From JARBUG01 sp035628915 (GTDB taxonomy: Bacteria; Bacillota; Sulfobacillia; Symbiobacteriales; Symbiobacteriaceae): a stretch of DNA of 64,000 bases. The stretch lies in assembly GCA_035628915.1 (NCBI GenBank), contig DASPIW010000009.1, positions 57,451 through 121,450 of the forward strand. The letters are read 5' to 3'. The position numbers and the translations under genes were made by a program. The notes under the pieces are model-generated. The model made no database searches. It worked only from the letters and a program-made list of their open reading frames with translations, and was not told where the DNA came from. Below, piece after piece: positions 14,841 to 22,664 of this stretch (the stretch's first letter is position 1; each line of letters opens with the position of its first letter).

Positions 14841-16000
14841 TATCCCGTTTCGCTCGCTCCGGAGAGGCGCCGGACGTATCGCTCCAAAAACGCCTCCGCA
14901 AAGGCCAATAACTCACGGTCGATCTTTTCCAGCGTATCCGTGTACCAGTGGTAGTTCGGCAGGCTGCCGTCATGTTCAAACGCCAGGAAGCTGATGGCTT
15001 CGTAGCCGGCAAGCGATGGGATGAGGCCATCGGTCGGCAGCAGCAGGTTCCGCTTGTGACGAACCTGACCCGGATGCTCGGCGGCCATCTGCGCGGCCAG
15101 ACCGGTCAACGTAGGGCTGTAGGGCCGGAAAGCGAGCATGCCCTCTCCCAACAGATAGTGCAGTTTGCCGCCGCCGATGTTGTCCAGGTTGACAAAGACC
15201 GTCGGCACATCGCCGAGATCAGCATACCGCAAGAAGTGTTTCATGCCGCGCGTGCCGACCTCTTCCGCTCCCGTCAGCAGGAACCAGAGTTCAGTCTCCG
15301 GCGGCGGCATCGCGGCAAACCGGTCAGCCAGGGCCAGAACCAGCGCCGTCCCGCTGCCGTTGTCATTCGCACCATTGATGTAGCCCCCGGTAAAGCGGCA
15401 CCAGAGCAGAACCAAGAGATTCAGCCCCAAGAGCCCAGCCAGCCAGATCAGCGCCGGAGCAGCCCACGCAAGCACGGGCATCGCCCAGCGGATGGCCAGC
15501 AACAGGGGCACAAGGGCCAGCAAGGCGTAGACGAATGTAAAGTAAGTCTGCAGATGGGGCGCCACCTTTGGATGAAAGAGCAGGCTGGCCCGCTGGGTAT
15601 CGTAATGGGCCGACAAAATGATGCGCCGGCGGACTGCGCCCGTTCTTGGCCGGCGGGCGACCAGATTGCGCGAACGGTAGGTCGGCAAGACCAGGTCAAA
15701 GTCAAAGCGGCTGCTGCCCAGCAGTTCGCCAACCATAGGCACGAGCAGGAGGAAGCATAGAATCAGGCTGACCCACGGCCACTGCCGGCCCAGCCAGGCG
15801 GCGACTGCGAAGCCGGCCAACACCACTGACGGCCCCAGATAGAGCGTGTCTCGCGGCGTCCGAAACTCCTGCGTTTCAACCCGGTAGCCAAGATCTTCGA
15901 GCCAATCTTTGATCTCCACGGCTGCAGCGGCCTCTCCGTCCGTCGCTGTCCCGCGATGAGGATGGTGTGTGATTCGCTCCAAGTATTCCCACGCGTTCAT
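14840..16000 (-). CDS. M28-family zinc peptidase with membrane segments
   Basis: The 386-residue protein combines an M28 aminopeptidase fold with hydrophobic segments inserted between the first beta strands and the active site (residues about 55-95 and 155-205). Metal ligands can be placed at SAHYDT, GANDNGSG, the catalytic pair GAEEVGT, NLDNIG and NYHWYTDT. It resembles integral-membrane M28 peptidases, which cleave N-terminal residues of peptides at the membrane. Start ATG at 16000, inside no conserved upstream sequence. An unusual degenerate repeat region (16085-16205) occupies its promoter region. Substrate unknown. Confidence 0.85.
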   Translation of the reverse strand: MNAWEYLERITHHPHRGTATDGEAAAAVEIKDWLEDLGYRVETQEFRTPRDTLYLGPSVVLAGFAVAAWLGRQWPWVSLILCFLLLVPMVGELLGSSRFDFDLVLPTYRSRNLVARRPRTGAVRRRIILSAHYDTQRASLLFHPKVAPHLQTYFTFVYALLALVPLLLAIRWAMPVLAWAAPALIWLAGLLGLNLLVLLWCRFTGGYINGANDNGSGTALVLALADRFAAMPPPETELWFLLTGAEEVGTRGMKHFLRYADLGDVPTVFVNLDNIGGGKLHYLLGEGMLAFRPYSPTLTGLAAQMAAEHPGQVRHKRNLLLPTDGLIPSLAGYEAISFLAFEHDGSLPNYHWYTDTLEKIDRELLAFAEAFLERYVRRLSGASETG

Positions 16001-16084
16001 GCACCATCAAATCCTTCCATTCGCTCTCTGCTCCCGATTACCCCGTACTCTTCGCTATTTGGTGTGAGCTTCCAGTTCGATGAT

Positions 16085-16205
16085 GCGAAAACACCGTTAA
16101 CTGAACCCAACGGAACGCAGTGTAACCCTGCTCTGAACCGCACTGAACCGGACGAAACCGACGATGATCCAAAATGAACCGGCTTTCGTTTCCGATCGAG
16201 TGGCC
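16085..16205 (-). repeat. Degenerate GG-initiated repeats, region A
   Basis: On the minus strand the sequence is a run of imperfect units of about 10-12 nt such as CGGTTCAGTG, CGGTTCAGAG, CGGTTTCGTC and GGGTTCAGTT. It is upstream of the M28 peptidase. Similar regions are at 50225-50345 and 63230-63356. Confidence 0.45.
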
Positions 16206-16315
16206 ATGCACCCGACAAAACACTCCATAACGCCAACGCAACACTGAATGACCTCTGCGGAAGACGCAGGTGCCCAACCAGAACGAAACGAGACCGGACG
16301 TCACTTATTGTTTAG

Positions 16316-16332
16316 GAATGTACCGAACATTC
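16316..16332. promoter_or_regulatory. Palindromic operator-like site upstream of the 16398 gene
   Basis: GAATGT-ACCGA-ACATTC, 6-bp perfect arms with a 5-nt spacer, 66 nt upstream of the start codon. The right part ACCGAACATTC is identical to the first half of the LexA-like box at 34812-34825. Confidence 0.4.
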
Positions 16333-16397
16333 TTTGCTCAAGCATCGTATTTGAACAAGGAGGCCCCGATACATCCCTATTTCGGAGGTGCGCTCTC

Positions 16398-16970
16398 ATG
16401 CCTGAGAAGCCTCAGGAGAACGCTAAGCCGTTCTTTCCCCCTCGGTTTCAGGTGGTCCAGACGATCGTGGACCTGCGTGAGGTTCTGCGCGATCCCCACG
16501 GCGCCCTTGTCTTCCCATCCGGCCACGTCAAGCTCAACACCGCCGCTAGCGAAGGCATACGAAACCAGGCATCACCGAAGTTCAAAGATCTGACGAAGTG
16601 CGGCATCCTGTGGGCGGCCGACGCCGAACAAGGGGAGTTGGCTGGTGCACTTGTGCCTCCGACAACAAAGGGCGTGACTGGCATCCGTGAAGTGAAAGAC
16701 GGGTTGCTGACTGCAACATTCCGGGGGGTTCTGAAAGAGAAGCCGCTGCTTCGTCCCGAAACGAAGAAGTGGGTCTCCGTCACGTTCCATGACGAGGAAG
16801 CGACGAACCCCTACTTCGTCCTCCACCTGAATATCGCTCTGCCGCAGATCAAGCAGCGCAAGAAGCGGTCCAGCAAGAAGGCCTCCGGCAACAAGGACTC
16901 CGGTAACAAGGATTCCAACGAGAAGCCGACTGAGCCAGAGGCGGACGTGACGGAACCGGCATCCGAGTAA
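16398..16970 (+). CDS. Hypothetical protein with Lys/Ser-rich tail
   Basis: The 190-residue protein starts at an ATG after CGGAGGTG. Residues 10-150 form a soluble alpha/beta or beta domain (FQVVQTIVDLREVLRDPHGALVFPSGHVKLN ... WVSVTFHDEEATNPYFVLHLNIAL). Residues 150-190 are a charged, disordered tail with the imperfect repeat GNKDSGNKDSNEKP. No family recognised. It stands alone between an operator-like palindrome and a bidirectional hairpin. Its region has slightly lower GC than its neighbours. It could be a small DNA- or RNA-associated protein given the basic segment KQRKKRSSKKASGNK, but this is speculation. Confidence 0.7.
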   Translation: MPEKPQENAKPFFPPRFQVVQTIVDLREVLRDPHGALVFPSGHVKLNTAASEGIRNQASPKFKDLTKCGILWAADAEQGELAGALVPPTTKGVTGIREVKDGLLTATFRGVLKEKPLLRPETKKWVSVTFHDEEATNPYFVLHLNIALPQIKQRKKRSSKKASGNKDSGNKDSNEKPTEPEADVTEPASE

Positions 16971-16983
16971 TGGGCCCACGCAG

Positions 16984-17016
16984 AGCGCCACCCCGGCCGA
17001 AGCACGGGGTGGCGCT
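16984..17016. terminator. Bidirectional hairpin between convergent genes
   Basis: AGCGCCACCCCG / CGGGGTGGCGCT perfect 12-bp stem between the 16970 stop and the GNAT gene; weak U tracts on both sides. Confidence 0.55.
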
Positions 17017-17037
17017 CACCTTCGCATTTGTACACAC

Positions 17038-17442
17038 TCAATCCGCGAGATCCGTGATCTGCAGCGGCGTCGTGCCCTTTCCGACCTCGAACCCGCAGCG
17101 CTCATAGAACGGGATCTCCTCGTCATACGCGATCAGCACCTTGCGGGCGTAGTCGCTGTAGTGGTCCAGCATCATCCGGACCAGCGTCCGACCGATGCCC
17201 TGGTTGTGATACGCAGGCTTGACCAGCAGGTAGTGGAAATAGGCCGTCATGATGCCGTCGGACAAGCAATTCATCAGCCCAACCAGTTGGTCGCCGTCCC
17301 AGGCGGAGACGACGCTGTGCGAATTGCGCATGGCCACCTGCAACTTCTCCGGGTATTGCCCGGAACTCCACCCCACCGAAAGGAACAGGTCGCGGAGCTC
17401 CGCAACGGAGTATTCCCGTGTGTCACTGTACCGAATGGACAT
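17038..17442 (-). CDS. GNAT-family N-acetyltransferase
   Basis: The 134-residue protein has the GNAT acetyl-CoA motif A (LLVKPAYHNQGIGRTLVRMML, with Q/RxxGxG/A) and the family C-terminus (IPFYERCGFEVG). It transfers an acetyl group from acetyl-CoA to an amine; the substrate cannot be told. The start is the ATG at 17442 after GGAAG; a longer open frame continues upstream but contains no homologous sequence and runs under the divergent crcB promoter. Divergent from the crcB pair. Confidence 0.85.
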   Translation of the reverse strand: MSIRYSDTREYSVAELRDLFLSVGWSSGQYPEKLQVAMRNSHSVVSAWDGDQLVGLMNCLSDGIMTAYFHYLLVKPAYHNQGIGRTLVRMMLDHYSDYARKVLIAYDEEIPFYERCGFEVGKGTTPLQITDLAD

Positions 17443-17517
17443 GTGTCTTGCTTCCTTCCGTACTGCCTTGAATTTTCTCAAGCTTATCAGAAAAGCCGGC
17501 CTGCCGCACCCCTCCTC

Positions 17518-17547
17518 TTGACGACTCGCCGCACCAGGTTCTATGCT
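17518..17547 (+). promoter_or_regulatory. Probable promoter of the crcB pair
   Basis: TTGACG - 18 nt - TATGCT on the plus strand, 37 nt before the crcB1 start. No fluoride (crcB-motif) riboswitch signature is visible in the leader. Confidence 0.45.
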
Positions 17548-17583
17548 TCTGTCTAATACTGTCAACGTGAGGAGCGTGCCTCG

Positions 17584-17934
17584 GTGCTTTTGCTTTCCAT
17601 CGCGGCCGCGGGGTTCGCCGGGGCCGTGGCCCGGTTCTGGGTCGGCACCGTCATCGCCCGGCGCCGCCCCGGGGTCTTCCCCTGGGCCACCTTCCTGATC
17701 AACATTACCGGGGCGTTCGCCCTCGGCTTCGTGGCCGGTTCGGGCCGCATTCCCTCCGCGGTCAGGGTGCCGCTGGGCGCCGGCTTCCTGGGCGCCTACA
17801 CCACCTTTTCCACCTGGATGCTCGAAAGTGCGCGCCTTCACCGGCGCCTCGCCCTGGTCAACATCTCCCTCAGCACCGCATGCGGTCTGCTGGCGGCGGC
17901 CGCGGGCCTCTTCCTGGCGAGGAAGCTCACATGA
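17584..17934 (+). CDS. crcB: Fluoride exporter subunit CrcB/Fluc 1
   Basis: The 116-residue membrane protein has four hydrophobic segments and Fluc signatures: GAVARFWVG, WATFLINITGAFALGF (the conserved Asn of the pore) and GFLGAYTTFSTWMLES with the TFS motif. Fluc proteins form dual-topology dimers with two fluoride pores. Here two adjacent genes probably encode the two opposite-topology subunits of a heterodimer. The GTG start at 17584 follows a GAGGAGCG ribosome site. The stop overlaps the next start (ATGA). Confidence 0.92.
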   Translation: MLLLSIAAAGFAGAVARFWVGTVIARRRPGVFPWATFLINITGAFALGFVAGSGRIPSAVRVPLGAGFLGAYTTFSTWMLESARLHRRLALVNISLSTACGLLAAAAGLFLARKLT

Positions 17935-18323
17935 AAGCCTACATTCACGTTGGACTGGCCGGCGCCGCCGGGGCCCTCTCCCGCTACCTGCTGGGCCTCC
18001 TGGTCACCTTCGCGTTCCCGTCCCCCATGCCGTGGGGAACACTCCTGATCAACCTGACGGGTAGTTTTCTGCTCGGCGCCCTGACCGGCCTGGGTATACA
18101 CCGGGGCCTGATTCCCCACGGATGGCGGGCGCCGCTGACCACCGGCTTCGTCGGTGCCTACACGACCTTTTCCACCTGGGCCGTCGACACCGTCCGGCTC
18201 TGGGAGACAGGCCACTGGGGCTACGCCGCCGCCAACATCGGGCTCAGCCTGTCGCTGGGCCTGCCCCTCGCCTGGCTGGGCCTGCACCTGACTTCCAAGA
18301 AAGAAGACGCCCCCTCGGACTGA
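17931..18323 (+). CDS. crcB: Fluoride exporter subunit CrcB/Fluc 2
   Basis: The 130-residue second subunit starts at the ATG overlapping the crcB1 stop. It shows GALSRYLLG, WGTLLINLTGSFLLGALTG and GFVGAYTTFSTWAVDTV, matching subunit 1 in the pore Asn and the TFS segment. The end KKEDAPSD is cytoplasmic-type. Coupled translation gives equal amounts of both subunits, as needed for a heterodimer. Function: passive fluoride export that keeps cytoplasmic enzymes such as enolase and pyrophosphatase free of fluoride. Confidence 0.92.
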   Translation: MKAYIHVGLAGAAGALSRYLLGLLVTFAFPSPMPWGTLLINLTGSFLLGALTGLGIHRGLIPHGWRAPLTTGFVGAYTTFSTWAVDTVRLWETGHWGYAAANIGLSLSLGLPLAWLGLHLTSKKEDAPSD

Positions 18324-18343
18324 CCGAGACGGGCGTCTTTCAC
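18303..18343 (+). terminator. Terminator after crcB2
   Basis: AAGACGCC / GGGCGTCTT stem overlapping the crcB2 stop codon, followed by TCACTTTACTTTG. Confidence 0.65.
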
Positions 18344-18344
18344 T

Positions 18345-18818
18345 TTACTTTGTAAGGGCCGCCAGCTTCGCCCCCGTCGCCCGGATCAAATCCGGCCCCG
18401 AGAGCACAATCTGCAGCCCCCGCTGCCCGGCAGAGACGGCCATCTGGTCGATGATCTCGGCAGTCTCATCCAAATAGAACGGGTACTGCTTCTTCATGCC
18501 CAGGGGCGAGCAGCCGCCCCGGATGTAGCCCGTCAGCCCCAGAATCTCCTTGACCGGGACCATCTCGACTCTCTTATTGCCGCTGATGGTCGCCAGCGCC
18601 TTCAGGTCCAGTTCGGCATCGCCGGGAATGCAGGCCACCAGCACGCCGGTCTTGTCGCCTTCCGTCACCAGCGTCTTGAAGACCTGCTCCGGCGGCAGAC
18701 CGCATTTGCGGGCGACGGTGACCGCGTCGAGTTCGTCTTCGCTCCAGTCGTACTCACGGAGCTCGTAGGGGATCTTCATCTGGTCGAGAATGCGGGCGGC
18801 GATGGTCTTCACGGTCAC
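18345..18818 (-). CDS. ybaK: YbaK/EbsC-type Cys-tRNA(Pro) deacylase
   Basis: The 157-residue protein belongs to the YbaK family of aminoacyl-tRNA editing enzymes, which hydrolyse Cys-tRNA(Pro) made in error by prolyl-tRNA synthetase. Family features are visible: the N-terminal MTVKTIAARILDQMKIPYE, the PPEQVFKTLV segment with the essential Lys, the GYIRGGCSPLG loop and the C-terminal GPDLIRATGA. Length is normal. It lies 10 nt after rimO on the same strand and probably shares its transcript. Start ATG at 18818. Confidence 0.93.
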   Translation of the reverse strand: MTVKTIAARILDQMKIPYELREYDWSEDELDAVTVARKCGLPPEQVFKTLVTEGDKTGVLVACIPGDAELDLKALATISGNKRVEMVPVKEILGLTGYIRGGCSPLGMKKQYPFYLDETAEIIDQMAVSAGQRGLQIVLSGPDLIRATGAKLAALTK

Positions 18819-18828
18819 TGCACCTCTG

Positions 18829-20271
18829 TTACTGATGGCGGTTGACGGCGATGACGGGGAGAATCAGATCGTCGGCAGGCGCGGCTACGGCACCCGCCGC
18901 CTTCCCCTTCAAATCATACTCCTTGACGGAAATGACCTCCACCGGCACGAAATCGCCCGGCTTGTACTCGGCCCCCGGCGGCGCCTGGAAGATGACCACG
19001 CCGTCAATGCCGGGGCTCTGCCGGTAGGAGCGGCCCACGTACCAGTCGCGCCCCCTGGCGGCCCGGCCTTCCACCAGGACTTCGAGCATCCTGCCGACCT
19101 GCGCGCCGTTCCGGCGCCGGGCGATCTCATTTTGCACGGCCATGGCGGCGTCCCGCCGCTCGGTCCGCACTTCTTCGGGAAGCTGCTCCATCTGCCCGGA
19201 GGGGGTGTCCTCCTCCTGGCTGTAGGCAAAGACGCCCACGTGGTCAAACTCGCAGGCCTTCAGGAAGTCAAGCAGGACCACGAAGTCCTCCTGAGTCTCT
19301 CCGGGATGGCCGGCGATGAAGGTGGACCGCAGACAGATCGTCGGGATGCGCTCGCGGAGCTTCTTCACTAGCTTCACATAGCCGTCGGCGTTGGCCGGCC
19401 GGTTCATTATCCGCAGCATCCGGTTGGAGCCGTGCTGCAGGGGCATATCGAGATACTTGCAGACTTTCTCCTCGGTCGCCATCACTTCGATCAGTTCATC
19501 CGTAATGCGGGTCGGATAGCTGTAGTGGACCCGAATCCAGCGGATGCCATCAACCTTGCACAGCTCACGGAGCAGCCGCGCCAGGCTGGGGCGCCCGTAC
19601 AGGTCGATGCCGTAAGCCGTGGTGTCCTGCGAAATGACGATCAGTTCCTTGACACCCATGGCGCCCAGGCGCTTCGCCTCATCGATGATCGACTCGACGG
19701 GCCGGCTCCGGTGCTTGCCCCGCATGATGGGAATCGAGCAGAACGCGCAGGCGCAGTCGCAGCCTTCGGCGATCTTGACATAGGCCGTGTACCCGGGCGT
19801 CGCCAGCACCCGCTCGAAGTTCCAGTCCGTAATCGCATCCGGATCGCTGATCTGCTCCACTTTCTGGCCGGCCAAGATGCCGGAGATTACTTCGCCGATG
19901 CGCGGGTAGTCGGCGGTGCCGACCAGCGCGTCGACTTCCGGGATCTCTTCCATCAGTTCGTGGCCGTAACGGGGCACCATGCAGCCCGCCACCACCAGGG
20001 CACGGCACCGGCCGTTCACTTTTTCCTGTCCGGCCTCCAAAATGGCATCGATCGACTCTTTTTTGGCCGCGTCAATAAACCCGCAGGTGTTGACCACGAG
20101 CACGTCGGCCTCTTCCTTGCGGTTCGTAATCGCATAGCCCGTGTTTTGCAGCAGGCCGATCATCGACTCGCTGTCCACCAGGTTCTTCGGACAGCCCAGC
20201 GAGATAAACCCCACTTTGACCTGCTGACCGGCCACCTGCGCGCCGGGCACAAACTGCGCCAACCCCCACAC
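18829..20271 (-). CDS. rimO: Ribosomal protein S12 methylthiotransferase RimO
   Basis: The 480-residue radical-SAM enzyme adds a methylthio group to an Asp of ribosomal protein S12. The N-terminal UPF0004 domain has VGFISLGCPKNLVDSE with the first cluster Cys, then NTCGFID and VAGCMVPRYG. The radical-SAM site is CDCACAFCSIP. A C-terminal TRAM domain (about residues 400-465) ends the protein. SLGCPKNLVDSE separates RimO from MiaB. The start is uncertain: GTG at 20271 is adopted, but TTG at 20262 has better spacing from GAGGGGTG. ybaK follows by 10 nt. Confidence 0.94.
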   Translation of the reverse strand: MWGLAQFVPGAQVAGQQVKVGFISLGCPKNLVDSESMIGLLQNTGYAITNRKEEADVLVVNTCGFIDAAKKESIDAILEAGQEKVNGRCRALVVAGCMVPRYGHELMEEIPEVDALVGTADYPRIGEVISGILAGQKVEQISDPDAITDWNFERVLATPGYTAYVKIAEGCDCACAFCSIPIMRGKHRSRPVESIIDEAKRLGAMGVKELIVISQDTTAYGIDLYGRPSLARLLRELCKVDGIRWIRVHYSYPTRITDELIEVMATEEKVCKYLDMPLQHGSNRMLRIMNRPANADGYVKLVKKLRERIPTICLRSTFIAGHPGETQEDFVVLLDFLKACEFDHVGVFAYSQEEDTPSGQMEQLPEEVRTERRDAAMAVQNEIARRRNGAQVGRMLEVLVEGRAARGRDWYVGRSYRQSPGIDGVVIFQAPPGAEYKPGDFVPVEVISVKEYDLKGKAAGAVAAPADDLILPVIAVNRHQ

Positions 20272-20361
20272 CCCTCAATTCCTTCCGGTTAACGCTACTT
20301 ATCTTACCGGGAATGGCCTGACTTGTCCACTTGGCACCCGCCGCCCGGGACGCGCGCGCGA

Positions 20362-20395
20362 CAGGAGCCGCCTTGCATTAGCACAGCGGCTCCTG
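20362..20395. terminator. Hairpin beyond the beta-lactamase-fold gene
   Basis: CAGGAGCCGC / GCGGCTCCTG perfect 10-bp stem just past the stop at 20408. The pyrimidine-rich tail CCCTTCTCATTTC is on the plus side; the minus side is GC-rich. Confidence 0.5.
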
Positions 20396-20407
20396 CCCTT
20401 CTCATTT

Positions 20408-21322
20408 CTATCCGCTGATGAGGAAGTCATAGACCTTCCGGGTCACTTCGGTGATGACGGACGGCGCCACTTCATCGTCCACCCCGACGCTGAAGGCAGC
20501 GATGATGAACGGATGGCCGGGCGCCTCCACCAGGGCGATATCGTTGACAACGTTAGGCAGGGTTCCGATTTTGTGGGCCACGGCAACACCCTGTGGCACG
20601 CCTGCTGCCGTCCGATCCGCAAACGCCGTGTTCTCCAGCGCCTCGAGCAGGAATGCCTTCAGGCCCGGATCGCGGATCAGATTCGCCTGGGCCTGCCGCA
20701 TATAGGCGGCCATCTCTCTGGGCGTGGTGCCGATGACGCCGTCGTCGTAATGGGTCACCTGACCGCCCAGCCGGTGCATGTATTCGTAGACGTTCTGCAC
20801 GCCGAACCGGCGCAGCAGCATCTGCGTGGCGATGTTGTCGCTCTGGGTAATGGCCAGTTCGATCAACTCCCGCACTTGCAGCCTGTCGCCCACGCCGATC
20901 CAGTCCTGCAAGGTGCCGGTGCCCTCTTCCCAGTCGGAGGGCGCATAGGTCACTGCCTCGTCCAGAGTGGCCTTCCCTTGGGCCACCAGATCCAGAATGT
21001 AGAGCACCATGGGCAGCTTGAACGTGCTGGCAGCGGGAAACACCTTGTCACTGTTAATGCCGACACCGCGCCCAGAGGCCAGATCGAGAACGTAGACGCC
21101 ATAGGTGCCGTCCTGCTCGGCAAGATACTCCTGCAGTTGCTTTCGCAGCGTGCGCATGTCCGGTGCGGAGGCGTTCCTGGCCAACGCCGGAGGTCCGGAG
21201 AGGAGCATGGACTTGGCCGCCGAGGCGGCAGCAGTCTGCGGGTCCGGCACCTGCCCGCCAGCACCGAAACATCCGGCGACCAGACTGGCGGCAGCAATCA
21301 GCAAAGCCAGACGGCGGCGCAT
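20408..21322 (-). CDS. Lipoprotein of the class A beta-lactamase/serine hydrolase fold
   Basis: The 304-residue protein starts at the ATG at 21322 with a lipoprotein signal (RRRLALLIAAASLVAGC). The catalytic tetrads of class A enzymes are present: STFK (ASTFKLPMVLY), SDN (AITQSDNIATQML) and a KIGT in place of KTG (AHKIGTLPN). A typical Glu166 omega loop (ExxLN) is not obvious, so beta-lactam hydrolysis is uncertain; a penicillin-binding or peptidoglycan hydrolase role is possible. The Ile in KIGT is unusual. The protein would be anchored outside the membrane. The gene stands alone between bshA and rimO. Confidence 0.85.
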   Translation of the reverse strand: MRRRLALLIAAASLVAGCFGAGGQVPDPQTAAASAAKSMLLSGPPALARNASAPDMRTLRKQLQEYLAEQDGTYGVYVLDLASGRGVGINSDKVFPAASTFKLPMVLYILDLVAQGKATLDEAVTYAPSDWEEGTGTLQDWIGVGDRLQVRELIELAITQSDNIATQMLLRRFGVQNVYEYMHRLGGQVTHYDDGVIGTTPREMAAYMRQAQANLIRDPGLKAFLLEALENTAFADRTAAGVPQGVAVAHKIGTLPNVVNDIALVEAPGHPFIIAAFSVGVDDEVAPSVITEVTRKVYDFLISG

Positions 21323-21489
21323 GGTATCCCCCTTCTCTCCAGCGGATTGAAGATCAGGCCCTCCCCGTAGAGAATACGACACGTGCGCCTTCAATTCCGG
21401 GGCAAGACTATGAACAACTGATAAACACTTTCTTCCAGCGCTCGCAAAAAAGGGAGACCTCTGTGAGGCCTCCCAGTTCGCCCTTTGCT

Positions 21490-22647
21490 CTAGTCGCCAA
21501 CATTGGGAAAGACCGGGAATCCGTCCTTGACGCCCAGGACCCGCCGGTACAGGTCCTCGTACTGGGGGATGATCCGCGAGGAGCAGAAATTCGTGCGCAC
21601 CCGCCGGACGCCGGCGTCGCTGAACTCCTGGTGCATGACGGGGTCGCCCAGCAGCGCGATCGCCCGCGACGCCATGCCCTCCACATCGCCGACCCGGCAA
21701 AGGTAGCCGGTCTCGCCGTCGACGATCACTTCCGGCAGGCCGCCGGCGTCGGAGGCGATGACAGGCGCCCCGCAGGCCATCGCTTCCAGGGCGGCAAGGC
21801 CGAACGACTCCTGGCTGGAAGGGAGCAGGAACAGGTCCGCCACGGAGAGCAGCGGCACCACCTGCTCCTGGTTGCCCATAAAAAGCACCCGGTCGCGCAG
21901 GCCCAGGTCCTGGACCAGATTGCAGCAGGCGGCCGTCTCCGGGCCGTCGCCGATCATGATCAGCCGGGCGGGCATCGCCCGGGCGATATACGCAAAGGTC
22001 CGGACGACGTCATCCACCCGCTTGACCTTGCGGAAGTTGGACATATGGACGATGATCTTCTCGCCGCAGCGGGCAAGCCGGCTGCACATGCCGGGCGTCT
22101 CGACTTCCCGCCACTCGGAGCATTCCAGGAAGTTGTAGATCACGTCGATCTCCCGGTGGACGGGCAAGTTCTTATGCGTATCGGCCCGCAGCGACCGGGA
22201 GACCGCCGTAACGGCGTCGGACTGGTTGATGGAGAAGGCGATGATCTCCGTAAAGGACGGATCGGCGCCCATTAGCGTAATGTCGGTGCCGTGCAGCGTG
22301 GTGACGATCTTCGGCCCGCCGGGGCCGATCATCTCCCGGGCGAGGTAGGCGGCAGTGGCGTGCGGCACGGCGTAATGGGCGTGGATAATATCCAGGCCCA
22401 CCAACCGGTGGATCTCGACAAGTTTGTTGGCCAGCGTCAGCAGGTAGGGCGGTTCCTTGAAGAGCGGGTAGGCCGGCGTTTCGACCTGGTGAAAGTAGAT
22501 GTTCTCCAGGAACTCGTGGAGCCGGAACGGGATTTCGGAAGAGATGATGTGCAGTTCGTGTCCCCGTCTGGCCAGCTGCTTGGCCAGTTCCGTCGCCACG
22601 ATGCCGCTGCCGCCGACGCTCGGGTAACAGACGATGCCTATGCGCAC
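21490..22647 (-). CDS. bshA: Bacillithiol glycosyltransferase BshA
   Basis: The 385-residue GT4 glycosyltransferase makes N-acetylglucosaminyl-malate, the first step of bacillithiol synthesis. Diagnostic motifs: RIGIVCYPSVGGSGIVATELAKQL, IISSEIPFRL, HAHYAVPHATAAYLA, and the C-terminal nucleotide-sugar site SSQESFGLAALEAMACGAPVIASDAGGLPEV with the ExxxxxxxE pattern. GTG at 22647, preceded by GAAAGGGG, is preferred; an ATG at 22665 overlaps the bshB stop but has no ribosome site. It lies directly after bshB1, so two of the three bacillithiol steps are in one operon. Confidence 0.94.
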   Translation of the reverse strand: MRIGIVCYPSVGGSGIVATELAKQLARRGHELHIISSEIPFRLHEFLENIYFHQVETPAYPLFKEPPYLLTLANKLVEIHRLVGLDIIHAHYAVPHATAAYLAREMIGPGGPKIVTTLHGTDITLMGADPSFTEIIAFSINQSDAVTAVSRSLRADTHKNLPVHREIDVIYNFLECSEWREVETPGMCSRLARCGEKIIVHMSNFRKVKRVDDVVRTFAYIARAMPARLIMIGDGPETAACCNLVQDLGLRDRVLFMGNQEQVVPLLSVADLFLLPSSQESFGLAALEAMACGAPVIASDAGGLPEVIVDGETGYLCRVGDVEGMASRAIALLGDPVMHQEFSDAGVRRVRTNFCSSRIIPQYEDLYRRVLGVKDGFPVFPNVGD

Positions 22648-22664
22648 GTGCCCGGCCCCTTTCA

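Noticed and set aside
15997..16236. Minus-strand 79-codon frame upstream of the M28 peptidase
   Set aside because: It is produced by the degenerate GGTTCAGTG repeats and has no ribosome site.
17443..17583. Fluoride riboswitch upstream of crcB
   Set aside because: The conserved GGNGAUGG...GCUGAUGAUGCC pattern is not present; only a promoter is seen.
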